A stretch of 64,000 nucleotides of DNA, from contig NZ_JXSQ01000004.1 in the NCBI RefSeq assembly GCF_000834055.1, positions 178,663 through 242,662 on the forward strand, written 5' to 3'. Below, one piece after another: positions 43,809 to 51,300 of this stretch. Within the stretch, counting starts at the first letter, position 1; the number at the start of each line of letters is the position of its first letter. The notes beneath the pieces are model-generated. The model saw nothing but the letters and a program-made list of their open reading frames with translations. It searched no databases and was not told the origin of the DNA. Origin of the DNA: Leucobacter komagatae. Lineage in GTDB: Bacteria; Actinomycetota; Actinomycetes; Actinomycetales; Microbacteriaceae. Position numbers and translations under genes: made by a program.

Positions 43809-44951
43809 ATGTCTGAGCTCAAGGGTCGCGAAAAGACCTCTTCCGGTTTCTATGTCACGAAGGAAGCACCGATCGTGACCGACAATCCAGTCCCCACCCC
43901 CTCGGTTCCCGCTCCGGATATCCTCCGCTGCGCGTACATGGAGCTTGTCGTCACCGACCTCGCGAAGTCGCGCGAGTTCTACGTCGACGTGCTCGGTCTC
44001 ACCGTGACCGAGGAAGACGAGAACACGATCTACCTCCGTTCGCTCGAGGAGTTCATCCACCACAACCTAGTGCTCCGCAAGGGCGACGTCGCAGCGGTTG
44101 CCGCGTTCTCGTACCGCGTCCGCAGCCCGGAGGAGCTCGATAAGGCCGTCGCGTTCTACACGGAGCTCGGCTGCCGCGTCGAGCGCCGCACGGAGGGCTT
44201 CACGAAGGGCATCGGCGACTCGGTGCGCGTTGAGGATCCGCTCGGCTTCCCGTACGAATTCTTCTACGACGTCGAGCACGTCGAGCGGCTCGCGTGGCGC
44301 TACGACCTGTACACGCCGGGTGCGCTCGTGCGGCTCGATCACTTCAACCAGATCACGCCCGACGTACCGCGCGCCGTGAAGTTCATGCAGGATCTCGGCT
44401 TCCGCGTCACGGAGGACATTCAGGACGAGGAGGGCACCGTCTACGCCGCGTGGATGCGCCGCAAGCCGACAGTGCACGACACGGCGATGACGGGCGGAGA
44501 CGGCCCGCGCATGCACCACGTCGCGTTCTCCACGCACGAGAAGCACAACATCCTCGCGATCTGCGACAAACTCGGCGCGCTCCGCATGTCGGACCGCATC
44601 GAGCGCGGCCCTGGCCGCCACGGCGTCTCGAATGCGTTCTACCTGTACATCCTCGATCCCGACGGGCACCGCGTCGAGATCTACACGCAGGACTACTACA
44701 CGGGCGACCCAGACAACCCGGTCGTCACGTGGGATGTGCACGACAATCAGCGCCGCGACTGGTGGGGCAACCCGGTGGTGCCGTCGTGGTACACGAACGG
44801 ATCGCTCGTGCTCGACCTCGACGGCAATCCGCGCGAGGTCGTCGCCGGCACCGACGCATCCGAGATGGCCGTGACCATTGGCGCCGACGGGTTCTCGTAC
44901 ACCCGAGACGAAGAGGGCGACAAGGGCTTCAAGCTCGGCAACACGCTCTAA
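43809..44951 (+). CDS. hpaD: Homoprotocatechuate 2,3-dioxygenase (extradiol)
   Basis: A 380-residue type I extradiol dioxygenase. Metal ligands are H178 (LDHFN), H237 (MHHVAF) and E290 (HRVEIYT). Their spacing (59 and 53) is the same as in the Brevibacterium fuscum enzyme (155, 214, 267), and YYTGDPDNP and the C-terminal lid also match. It opens the ring of homoprotocatechuate using O2. Fe or Mn use cannot be told from sequence. AAAGGAAGG precedes the ATG, and a terminator hairpin follows, ending the operon. No 4-hydroxyphenylacetate hydroxylase gene is in the window. Confidence 0.96.
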   Translation: MSELKGREKTSSGFYVTKEAPIVTDNPVPTPSVPAPDILRCAYMELVVTDLAKSREFYVDVLGLTVTEEDENTIYLRSLEEFIHHNLVLRKGDVAAVAAFSYRVRSPEELDKAVAFYTELGCRVERRTEGFTKGIGDSVRVEDPLGFPYEFFYDVEHVERLAWRYDLYTPGALVRLDHFNQITPDVPRAVKFMQDLGFRVTEDIQDEEGTVYAAWMRRKPTVHDTAMTGGDGPRMHHVAFSTHEKHNILAICDKLGALRMSDRIERGPGRHGVSNAFYLYILDPDGHRVEIYTQDYYTGDPDNPVVTWDVHDNQRRDWWGNPVVPSWYTNGSLVLDLDGNPREVVAGTDASEMAVTIGADGFSYTRDEEGDKGFKLGNTL

Positions 44952-44964
44952 TCGATGGTGGATC

Positions 44965-44994
44965 GGGGCCGGGGCGCGCATGCGTCCCGGCCCC
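44965..44994 (+). terminator. Hairpin terminator after hpaD
   Basis: A 13-bp stem (44965-44977 and 44982-44994) with one G-U pair and a 4-base loop, 13 bases past the hpaD stop. It separates the homoprotocatechuate operon from hutU. Confidence 0.8.
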
Positions 44995-45040
44995 TCCTGC
45001 GTTCCAGGGCAACCGCACCCGGCGCCGGACTCGTCCGTAG

Positions 45041-45056
45041 GTCCGGGATCCCGGAC
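45041..45056. promoter_or_regulatory. hut operator palindrome, copy 1 (upstream of hutU)
   Basis: GTCCGGGATCCCGGAC, a perfect 16-bp palindrome 77 bases before the hutU start. The identical 16 bases occur at 52951 between hutH and hutG. The core TCCGGGATCCCGGA agrees in form with the TCTGwwATwCCAGA motif reported for the IclR-type HutR of Corynebacterium. It is the probable binding site of the IclR protein at 50454-51239. Confidence 0.8.
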
Positions 45057-45132
45057 AGCCCAACCCCGGTGAGCGTTGTTCCGTGCCCTCAGACGCGGTG
45101 AGATGGAGTCACTCGATTGAAAGGACCCGCTC

Positions 45133-46860
45133 ATGGCCCTCCCCGGTGCACGCCCCGTCCGCGCCCCACGCGGCACGGAAATCTCAGCGAAGAGCTGGCA
45201 GACCGAAGCCCCCCTCCGTATGCTCATGAACAACCTCGACCCCGAGGTCGCCGAGCGGCCAGACGACCTCGTCGTCTACGGCGGCACCGGCCGCGCCGCC
45301 CGCTCCTGGGAGGCGTACGACGCGATCGTCGACACGCTCCGCGACCTCGAAGACGACGAGACGCTGCTCGTACAGTCGGGTAAGCCCGTCGGCGTCTTCC
45401 GCACGAACAAGTGGGCGCCGCGCGTGCTGCTCGCGAACTCGAACCTCGTCGGCGATTGGGCGACGTGGCCCGAGTTCCGCAAGCTCGAGGCCGAGGGCCT
45501 CATGATGTACGGGCAGATGACCGCTGGCTCGTGGATCTACATCGGCACCCAGGGGATCCTCCAGGGCACCTACGAAACGTTCGCCGCTGCCGGCCGCAAG
45601 CTCCAGGGCCAGGGCCGCATCGCCGCCGTCGAGGGGAAGGGCTCGCTCGCGGGCACCATCACGCTCACCGGCGGCTGCGGCGGCATGGGCGGCGCACAGC
45701 CGCTCGCGGTGACGCTCAACGACGGCGCCTGCCTCATTGTCGACGTCGACAAGACCCGACTCGATCGCCGAGTCGGCAAGCGCTACCTCGACGAGGTCGT
45801 CACCGACATCGACGAGGCACTCGCAAAGGTGCAGCAGGCGAAAGATGAGCACCGCGGCTGGTCTGTCGGGCTCGTCGGCAACGCCGCCGAGGTGTTCCCC
45901 GAGATCCTCCGTCGGCACCGCGCCGGCGAGATCGCGATCGACCTCGTGACCGATCAGACGAGCGCGCACGATCCTCTCTCGTACCTCCCGATTGGCTACG
46001 AGCCGAGCGAGTTGCTCGCACGCGCCGAAGCCGACCCTGAGGGCTTCACCCGGGACGCCCAGGCGTCGATGGCGCAGCATGTGCGCGCGATGGTCGAGTT
46101 TCAAGACGCGGGCGCCGAGGTCTTCGACTACGGCAACTCGATCCGCGACGAGGCGCGTAAGGGCGGCTACGACCGGGCTTTCGAGTTCCCCGGCTTCGTT
46201 CCGGCCTATATCCGCCCTCTGTTCTCCGAGGGCCTCGGCCCGTTCCGCTGGGCGGCGCTGTCGGGCGACCCCGAAGACATCCGCGTCACCGACGAGGCGC
46301 TTAAGGAGCTGTTCCCCGAGAACGCGCACCTGCACAAGTGGCTCGACGCCGCCGCCGAGCGCGTCGAGTTCGAGGGCCTGCCTGCGCGCATCTGCTGGCT
46401 CGGCTACGGCGAACGCCACCAGGCTGGCCTGCTCTTCAACCGCCTCGTCGCCGAGGGCAAGGTGAAGGCGCCGATCGTCATCGGCCGTGACCACCTCGAC
46501 TCCGGCTCCGTCGCCTCCCCCTACCGCGAGACCGAGGCGATGGCCGACGGCTCCGACGCGATCGCCGACTGGCCGCTCTTGAACGCCCTCACCGCGGCGT
46601 CGTCTGGCGCGACGTGGGTGTCGATCCACCACGGCGGCGGGGTTGGCATTGGCCGCTCGATCCACACCGGCCAGGTGTCGGTCGCCGACGGCACCGAGCT
46701 TGCCGCCGAGAAGCTCGAGCGCCTGCTCACCAACGACCCCGGCATGGGCGTGATTCGCCACGTTGACGCCGGGTACCAGCGTGCCGCAGACGTCGCCAAG
46801 GAGCGCGGCGTGCGCGTGCCGATGGAACCGACCATTCGCAACACCGAGACGGCCTGGTAA
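45133..46860 (+). CDS. hutU: Urocanate hydratase
   Basis: A 575-residue enzyme of full family length. It converts urocanate to 4-imidazolone-5-propionate with tightly bound NAD. Clear blocks are [18 protein letters not shown] (NAD), the active-site cysteine region [15 protein letters not shown], and [23 protein letters not shown] precedes the ATG at 45133. It forms an operon with hutI, which starts ten bases after its stop, under the palindromic operator at 45041. Confidence 0.98.
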   Translation: MALPGARPVRAPRGTEISAKSWQTEAPLRMLMNNLDPEVAERPDDLVVYGGTGRAARSWEAYDAIVDTLRDLEDDETLLVQSGKPVGVFRTNKWAPRVLLANSNLVGDWATWPEFRKLEAEGLMMYGQMTAGSWIYIGTQGILQGTYETFAAAGRKLQGQGRIAAVEGKGSLAGTITLTGGCGGMGGAQPLAVTLNDGACLIVDVDKTRLDRRVGKRYLDEVVTDIDEALAKVQQAKDEHRGWSVGLVGNAAEVFPEILRRHRAGEIAIDLVTDQTSAHDPLSYLPIGYEPSELLARAEADPEGFTRDAQASMAQHVRAMVEFQDAGAEVFDYGNSIRDEARKGGYDRAFEFPGFVPAYIRPLFSEGLGPFRWAALSGDPEDIRVTDEALKELFPENAHLHKWLDAAAERVEFEGLPARICWLGYGERHQAGLLFNRLVAEGKVKAPIVIGRDHLDSGSVASPYRETEAMADGSDAIADWPLLNALTAASSGATWVSIHHGGGVGIGRSIHTGQVSVADGTELAAEKLERLLTNDPGMGVIRHVDAGYQRAADVAKERGVRVPMEPTIRNTETAW

Positions 46861-46870
46861 GAAAGTAGTT

Positions 46871-48094
46871 ATGGTGCGCACTCTCCTCATCGACAACATC
46901 GGCGAACTCACGACGAACGATGAGACCCTCGGTTCGGGTCTCGGCGGTCGGTTGTCAGACGCGGCGGTACTCATCGAGGGCGAGCGGATCGCCTGGGTTG
47001 GCTCTGCCGCCCAGGCCCCCACCGCCGATGAGCGGATCGATGCGGAGGGGCGCGCCCTGTTGCCCGGCTGGGTCGACTCGCACACCCACATGGTGTTCGC
47101 GGGTGACCGCACCGCCGAGTTCGAGGCGCGCATGGCCGGCGAGGCGTATGCGGCTGGCGGCATCAACGTCACCGTGAACGCGACCCGGGCGGCCTCAGAC
47201 GCGGAGCTTGAGGCGAATCTCGCCCGGCTCGTCGGCGAGGCGCGGCGCGACGGCACCACCACGATGGAGACGAAGACCGGCTACGGGCTCACTGTTGCAG
47301 ACGAGGTGCGCTCGGCGCGCGTCGCCGCGACCCAGGCCGACGCCGTTACATTCCTCGGCGCGCATGTCGTGCCGGCGGGGGTGGACGCAGCCGCATACCT
47401 CGACCTCGTCACCGGTGAGATGCTCGATGCGGTCGCCCCGCTCGTGAGCGCCGTCGACGTGTTCTGCGAGTCGGGCGCGTTCGACGAAGCGCAGACCCGC
47501 AGGATCCTCGAGACCGCCACCGCGAAGGGCCTCGCCACCCGCGTGCACGGCAATCAGCTCGGGCACGGCCCTGGCACGCAGCTCGCGGTCGAGCACGGTT
47601 CGCTGAGCGTGGATCACCTCGGCTTCCTCACCGACGACGACATCGCGGCCCTCGCGGGATCCTGGGGCGAAGACGCACGAGGCACCGTCGCTACGGTGTT
47701 GCCCGCCTGCGATCTATCGACCCGCATGCCGCTCGCCCCAGCCAGGAAGCTCATCGATGCGGGAGCAGTCGTGGCGATCGCCTCGAACTGCAACCCTGGC
47801 ACCTCGTACACGAGCTCAATGGGCTTCTGCGTCGCGACAGCGGTGCTGCAGATGGGCCTCACCGTGCAGGAGGCGGTGCGCGCTGCGACACTCGGCGGCG
47901 CCATCGCACTCGGCATGCACGAAGACGGCTGGATCGACCCGCGCGGATCCCTGCAGGCCAGGGTCGGAGTCGTCTCACCCGGCGCACTCGCCGACCTGCA
48001 GCTCTTGAACGCCCCCTCAGTCACGCACCTCGCATACCGCCCAGGCATGCGCCTCACCGAAGCGGTGTGGAAGGCGGGCACGCGCGTCGCCTAG
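46871..48094 (+). CDS. hutI: Imidazolonepropionase
   Basis: A 407-residue amidohydrolase of the HutI family, opening imidazolonepropionate to N-formimidoyl-glutamate. Metal motif DSHTHMVFAGDR, then ETKTGYGL, FLGAHVVP, HGNQLG and the late ASNCNPGTSYT. The ATG at 46871 begins MVRTLLIDNIGEL; an in-frame upstream ATG at 46763 lies inside hutU. It is the last gene of the hutUI unit. A 2.3-kb patch of small genes follows before the rest of the hut locus. Confidence 0.97.
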   Translation: MVRTLLIDNIGELTTNDETLGSGLGGRLSDAAVLIEGERIAWVGSAAQAPTADERIDAEGRALLPGWVDSHTHMVFAGDRTAEFEARMAGEAYAAGGINVTVNATRAASDAELEANLARLVGEARRDGTTTMETKTGYGLTVADEVRSARVAATQADAVTFLGAHVVPAGVDAAAYLDLVTGEMLDAVAPLVSAVDVFCESGAFDEAQTRRILETATAKGLATRVHGNQLGHGPGTQLAVEHGSLSVDHLGFLTDDDIAALAGSWGEDARGTVATVLPACDLSTRMPLAPARKLIDAGAVVAIASNCNPGTSYTSSMGFCVATAVLQMGLTVQEAVRAATLGGAIALGMHEDGWIDPRGSLQARVGVVSPGALADLQLLNAPSVTHLAYRPGMRLTEAVWKAGTRVA

Positions 48095-48132
48095 AGCCGA
48101 AAGTTTCACACGGGGTGTCGCAGCGACCCAGG

Positions 48133-48628
48133 TCATCGTGACTCGCGGCGCAGAGCTTTGAGTGCAGAGCTATGATTTCTGTGCCACGAGTTGCAGCGCG
48201 GCCTCGGGGTAGTGAGGTGCCCGCGGTCTGCCTGGTGCCGCAGGTAATAGTTAATGATCGCCGCCACCGCATCCGGGTCAGATCCGAAGAGGCGCCGCGG
48301 CACGATATTCACCTCGCCGCTTTTGACCTGGAGACAGAGCTTCGAGCCGGAACGCGTGCTCATCGCAGAGGCCTCAGCAAGCACACCCCAGTTGAGCACG
48401 ATGCGCCACCACCCCGCGAACACCACGCACCCCCTCGGGCGTGAGCTCGAGACCCCGCGGCACACGCAGAGCCCGCACCTGTTGGGCGAGGAGCACCAAG
48501 CCGAGCACCCCGGGGGCGTACACGGTTCTTCGACCGAACCCGATGTCGGCCGCGGGTTCACCGCGAAGCAGTGCAAGCAGCGCGAAGATCGAAGGGAGCA
48601 TGGTGAGCACGGCGACAAGCAGGTACAT
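48133..48628 (-). pseudogene. Frameshifted small membrane protein with PH-like domain
   Basis: Two minus-strand frames join into one sensible protein. From 48628: MYLLVAVLTMLPSIFALLALL, then LVLLAQQVRALRVPRGLELTPEGVRGVRG. The continuation in another frame is WWRIVLNWGVLAEASAM and onwards to FGSDPDAVAAIINYYLRHQADRGHL, ending near 48133. Removing one G from the GGGG run at the junction (near 48410) restores a single frame of about 165 residues: two spans followed by a bacterial PH-like domain. As written, the first frame stops at 48374. This is either a real inactivating insertion or a sequencing error. No clear ribosome site precedes the ATG. Confidence 0.6.
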
Positions 48629-48646
48629 CAGGTCAAGGCCCGGGGC

Positions 48647-48937
48647 TTAGGCGAAACGGAGCGACGGCGAGTGGGGCTCAAACCGAACGACTCCGACGGA
48701 TATCGAGAGTTCCCAAAATATGAGAGCCACGCCCATGCACCCGAGAGTCAACCCAAGGGCCACGAATTGCAGCCGATAGTTCGGGTCGTTCGATTGGAAG
48801 CAGAGCAAAAACGCCAAGAGCATAGCCGCTATAAGTAACCCTGACGCGAGAAAAATGTGCGCCGGGCTCTTCCCACCGCGCAGCGGGGTCTCTCCGACTC
48901 CCGGGAAAGCAAATCCGAGGTCTTGACGCTTGACGAT
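48647..48937 (-). CDS. Possible small two-span membrane protein without a canonical start
   Basis: Between the stop at 48647 and an in-frame stop at 48953 the minus strand encodes about 100 residues with two strong membrane spans: ASGLLIAAMLLAFLLCF, then YRLQFVALGLTLGCMGVALIFW, and a basic end. GGAG from the end of the upstream gene stands at a good distance from an ATC codon (48937), but there is no ATG, GTG or TTG before the internal ATG at 48823, which would cut off the first span. It may use a rare start or be damaged. It sits snugly between two minus-strand genes of the same patch. Confidence 0.4.
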   Translation of the reverse strand: MVKRQDLGFAFPGVGETPLRGGKSPAHIFLASGLLIAAMLLAFLLCFQSNDPNYRLQFVALGLTLGCMGVALIFWELSISVGVVRFEPHSPSLRFA

Positions 48938-48942
48938 GGTAA

Positions 48943-49350
48943 TTACTCCGATCTAGCAGCGGATGTGTCATCTGCAGCAGTGCGTCCATCACCACTCCGC
49001 GGCCGCGTGACGATGAGCAGAGTTGCTCCGCCGATCGCCGCAAGCATGAGCGCTACCTCGCGGTTTTGCCGGGCGACCCCGCACCGCTCGATCATGCCGA
49101 TCGTTTCCAACACATAGTCAGTCTCGTCGGCGAGGTGCCCGTCTTCGACCCAACCCTGCACTTCGTTAATATACGGCCACAGACTCACGGGTGAAGTCGT
49201 TCTAACAAGTGAGGCGCAGGTCACGGAAGGGTTCTGCCCACCGTTGAGCTCGACCTTTGGCGGAGTCATCCAGAGGGCCAGGACCCCTGACGCCACCACG
49301 ATGGCGGCGGCGGCCCACGCCCACCACTGCTTCCTTTGGTGTTTCGTCAT
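48943..49350 (-). CDS. Small membrane protein, function unknown
   Basis: A 135-residue protein with an N-terminal span (WWAWAAAAIVVASGVLALWM), an outer loop of about 60 residues containing two cysteines (TCASL and ERCGVA), and a second span (EVALMLAAIGGATLLIV) before a polar tail. GGAGGG six bases before the ATG makes this a convincing gene. Its start overlaps the stop of the upstream, frameshifted gene by 4 bases, so the two were translationally coupled. No family recognised. Confidence 0.65.
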   Translation of the reverse strand: MTKHQRKQWWAWAAAAIVVASGVLALWMTPPKVELNGGQNPSVTCASLVRTTSPVSLWPYINEVQGWVEDGHLADETDYVLETIGMIERCGVARQNREVALMLAAIGGATLLIVTRPRSGDGRTAADDTSAARSE

Positions 49351-49701
49351 GCACGCCCTCCAAGAATTGAAATGGGACCCTCAATCTTTACCACTTTGCT
49401 CGTCATTCTGAGCCAGGAGAGGTCGGCGACGAACCACGCATCAGTTCCCGCAAATTCGTAAACACGGACTCCTTGTTCATCATACGGGGGTGTCGAGTAA
49501 CTCTTCTGAAGCACGCCCATCGTGTGGAGCCCCGCCATCGATCTGCGCGGCTAGCTCTCTCGCACGCTGCGCATTGTCTTCCTCGGCCCCGGCCCAGCCA
49601 AACAGGGCAAGCTCGAAGCTCTGCACACCCTGATCAATATCCCACGTAAACTCCCGCAGCAGCTCCTCAAGCACGTTGCAGAGATCAGCGATACGGCTCA
49701 A
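49347..49701 (-). pseudogene. Frameshifted, possibly 5'-truncated small gene
   Basis: Two overlapping minus-strand frames (49701-49480 and 49538-49347) join if one C is removed from the CCCCC run near 49485. They read SRIADLCNVLEELLREF... SEELLDTP, then YDEQGVRVYEFAGTDAWFVADLSWLRM to ILGGRA. The joined product would be about 118 residues, soluble, unknown family. The only start at the left is a TTG with no ribosome site directly after a stop, so the 5' end may also be lost. The end overlaps the next gene's ATG by 4 bases. An alternative is two genuinely overlapping short genes. Confidence 0.5.
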
Positions 49702-49718
49702 TCAGCGGAAGTGAGGAC

Positions 49719-49994
49719 ATGGCGTCGATGAGATCACGTATTTTCAGAACCACGGTTGTAGGGGACACATACGTCGATGGGCCGGGATCAATCACTGGTT
49801 TTTCGGTTGTCGAAGAAGATGGCGAGTTCTATTTGAGAGAAGTCGCTGATGCTAGCAACGTCGAGAATATAGTGGAGACGACCATCGAACCGTCTGAAGA
49901 TTGGGTCGCCTGGTTCATTCCTGCCCCCGGCCACACCTGGAGCGAGCAGGCGGAGAATTTCAAGAAGGTAATCGGTGAGTACGGCAAGAAATAA
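49719..49994 (+). CDS. Small soluble protein, function unknown
   Basis: A 91-residue acidic protein (MASMRSRIFRTTVVGDTYVDG at the start) with strand-rich first half and the stretch EDWVAWFIPAPGHTWSEQAENFKKVIGEYG. No signal peptide or span. It diverges from the frameshifted gene only 17 bases away and overlaps the next membrane-protein gene by 20 bases. The base composition of this patch is visibly less GC-rich than the hut genes around it. No family recognised. Confidence 0.55.
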   Translation: MASMRSRIFRTTVVGDTYVDGPGSITGFSVVEEDGEFYLREVADASNVENIVETTIEPSEDWVAWFIPAPGHTWSEQAENFKKVIGEYGKK

Positions 49995-50460
49995 CAGCCC
50001 CGCACGCGCCCAAAGCTTGGCGTGGTTGACGCTTGCCTACGGGGCGCTTGTTGCGAGTGCTCCGGGGGTGGTGCGGCTTGTCATCCACGAGTCAACTCGG
50101 CCCGAGCACTCCGGCTCCGGGTGGCGGATGTACTTCACCTTTGCGATCCTCCCGTGTGCGGCAATTGGGGTAGCGCTCGCGATCGTTGTGAATGCTGTTC
50201 TGCACTCTGCCAGGAAGAAGAACCTGCTAGAGAAGACGCTCATGGTGGCGACCCTCTCGGGGCTCAGCGCTGGGCTGCTCGGCGCGTACCCACTCGGGTT
50301 CTTTGTGTCCTCAGCACAGATACCTATCGGGCTCACCGCCGCCGCCTGCTGGAGCGGCGTGTACCTAGCGATCATGTTCGGCGGGTTCTCGTGGTGGCGG
50401 GTGCATGTTCTCGGAAGCCTGCGCCCCCACGACTGGGGGCGCGACGAGAGCCGCTACTGA
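49975..50460 (+). CDS. Four-span membrane protein, function unknown
   Basis: A 161-residue protein with about four predicted spans (LAWLTLAYGALVASAPGVV; MYFTFAILPCAAIGVALAIVV; LMVATLSGLSAGLLGAYPL; IGLTAAACWSGVYLAIMFGG). The start is a GTG at 49975 with AAGAAGGT upstream, inside the end of the preceding gene. It converges on and overlaps the hutR-like gene by 7 bases. No homologue recognised. Confidence 0.6.
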   Translation: MSTARNNSPARAQSLAWLTLAYGALVASAPGVVRLVIHESTRPEHSGSGWRMYFTFAILPCAAIGVALAIVVNAVLHSARKKNLLEKTLMVATLSGLSAGLLGAYPLGFFVSSAQIPIGLTAAACWSGVYLAIMFGGFSWWRVHVLGSLRPHDWGRDESRY

Positions 50461-51239
50461 ACCACCCGACCGCGCCCGTGAATGCGCGCCGACAGCGCAT
50501 CGGCCGTCGCACGCACTTCCGCGGCAACCTCGGCGTAGCGATCTTCTGAGACGTCCTCGTCGCGGAATGTGATCGCGACCGCCGCGACCGGCCACTCCCG
50601 GTGATCGAGCACGGGCACGGCGACGGAGGAGAAGCCCTCGGTCACCGATCCGCGTTCGGTCGCGAAGCCGCGGGTCACCGCGTCGTCGAGCACGGTGCGC
50701 AGCTGCGAGTACCGGTTGATCCCGTCAGGCGTTGCGAGCCGGTGCGAGAACGCCTGCGCGTTCGGGTACAGGGCGCGCACCTGGGCGCGCGGCAGCGCCG
50801 CAAGCACCGCCCGCCCGCTCGCGGTGAGGTGCATCGGCAACCGAACGTCGACGTCGGTGACGAGCGGTGGCGCGCCGAGGGCGCGCTCCTCAATCACGTA
50901 GAGCACGTCGCTGCCGCTCGGGACCGCGAGGTGGCCGCTCGCCCGCACCCGATCGACCAGCGCCGCGAGCAGCGGGCGCCCGAGGCGGGCGAGCGGCTCC
51001 TGGCGCTCGTAGGCGGAGCTCAGCTCGACCGCGGCGATCCCGAGCCCGTAGCGCCGTTCCTCGGGCAGGTGCATGACGTAGCCGTGCTCCTGCAGCGTCG
51101 CGAGCAGCTGGTACACCGTCGAACGCGGCAGCTCGAGCTGCGTCGCGATCATGCCGGCGGGCACCGGGCCACGGGAGCGCGCGAGGAGGCTGAGGATGCG
51201 CAGCGTCTGATCTGCTGCGGGAACCTTCGGCGCGTTCAT
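50454..51239 (-). CDS. hutR: IclR-family regulator, HutR-like
   Basis: A 261-residue IclR protein: winged helix ADQTLRILSLLARSRGPVPAGM with LPRSTVYQLLATLQEHGYV, and the effector domain with LYVIEERALGAPPL and LPMHLTASGRAVLAALP. It follows hutH on the same strand by 61 bases and is surrounded by hut genes. IclR-type HutR controls histidine use in corynebacteria, and two identical palindromes of the right type flank the hut promoters. The specific symbol is inferred from context. Confidence 0.85.
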   Translation of the reverse strand: MNAPKVPAADQTLRILSLLARSRGPVPAGMIATQLELPRSTVYQLLATLQEHGYVMHLPEERRYGLGIAAVELSSAYERQEPLARLGRPLLAALVDRVRASGHLAVPSGSDVLYVIEERALGAPPLVTDVDVRLPMHLTASGRAVLAALPRAQVRALYPNAQAFSHRLATPDGINRYSQLRTVLDDAVTRGFATERGSVTEGFSSVAVPVLDHREWPVAAVAITFRDEDVSEDRYAEVAAEVRATADALSARIHGRGRVVQ

Positions 51240-51300
51240 GCGTTGGAGCCTATCGCGCCCGCCCAGCGCTCGCAGCGCGCTACGCCGACCGCGTGCAGCA

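Noticed and set aside
45184..47262. A 692-residue minus-strand frame opposite hutU and hutI
   Set aside because: Shadow of the GC-rich hut genes; no family features.
48678..49043. A 121-residue minus-strand frame
   Set aside because: It overlaps the better-supported membrane-protein frames at 48647-48937 and 48943-49350, is Arg/Ser-rich and has no ribosome site.
49719..50460. Toxin-antitoxin pair made of the two small plus-strand genes
   Set aside because: The second product is a four-span membrane protein and the first has no DNA-binding or nuclease features; there is no sequence evidence for toxicity.
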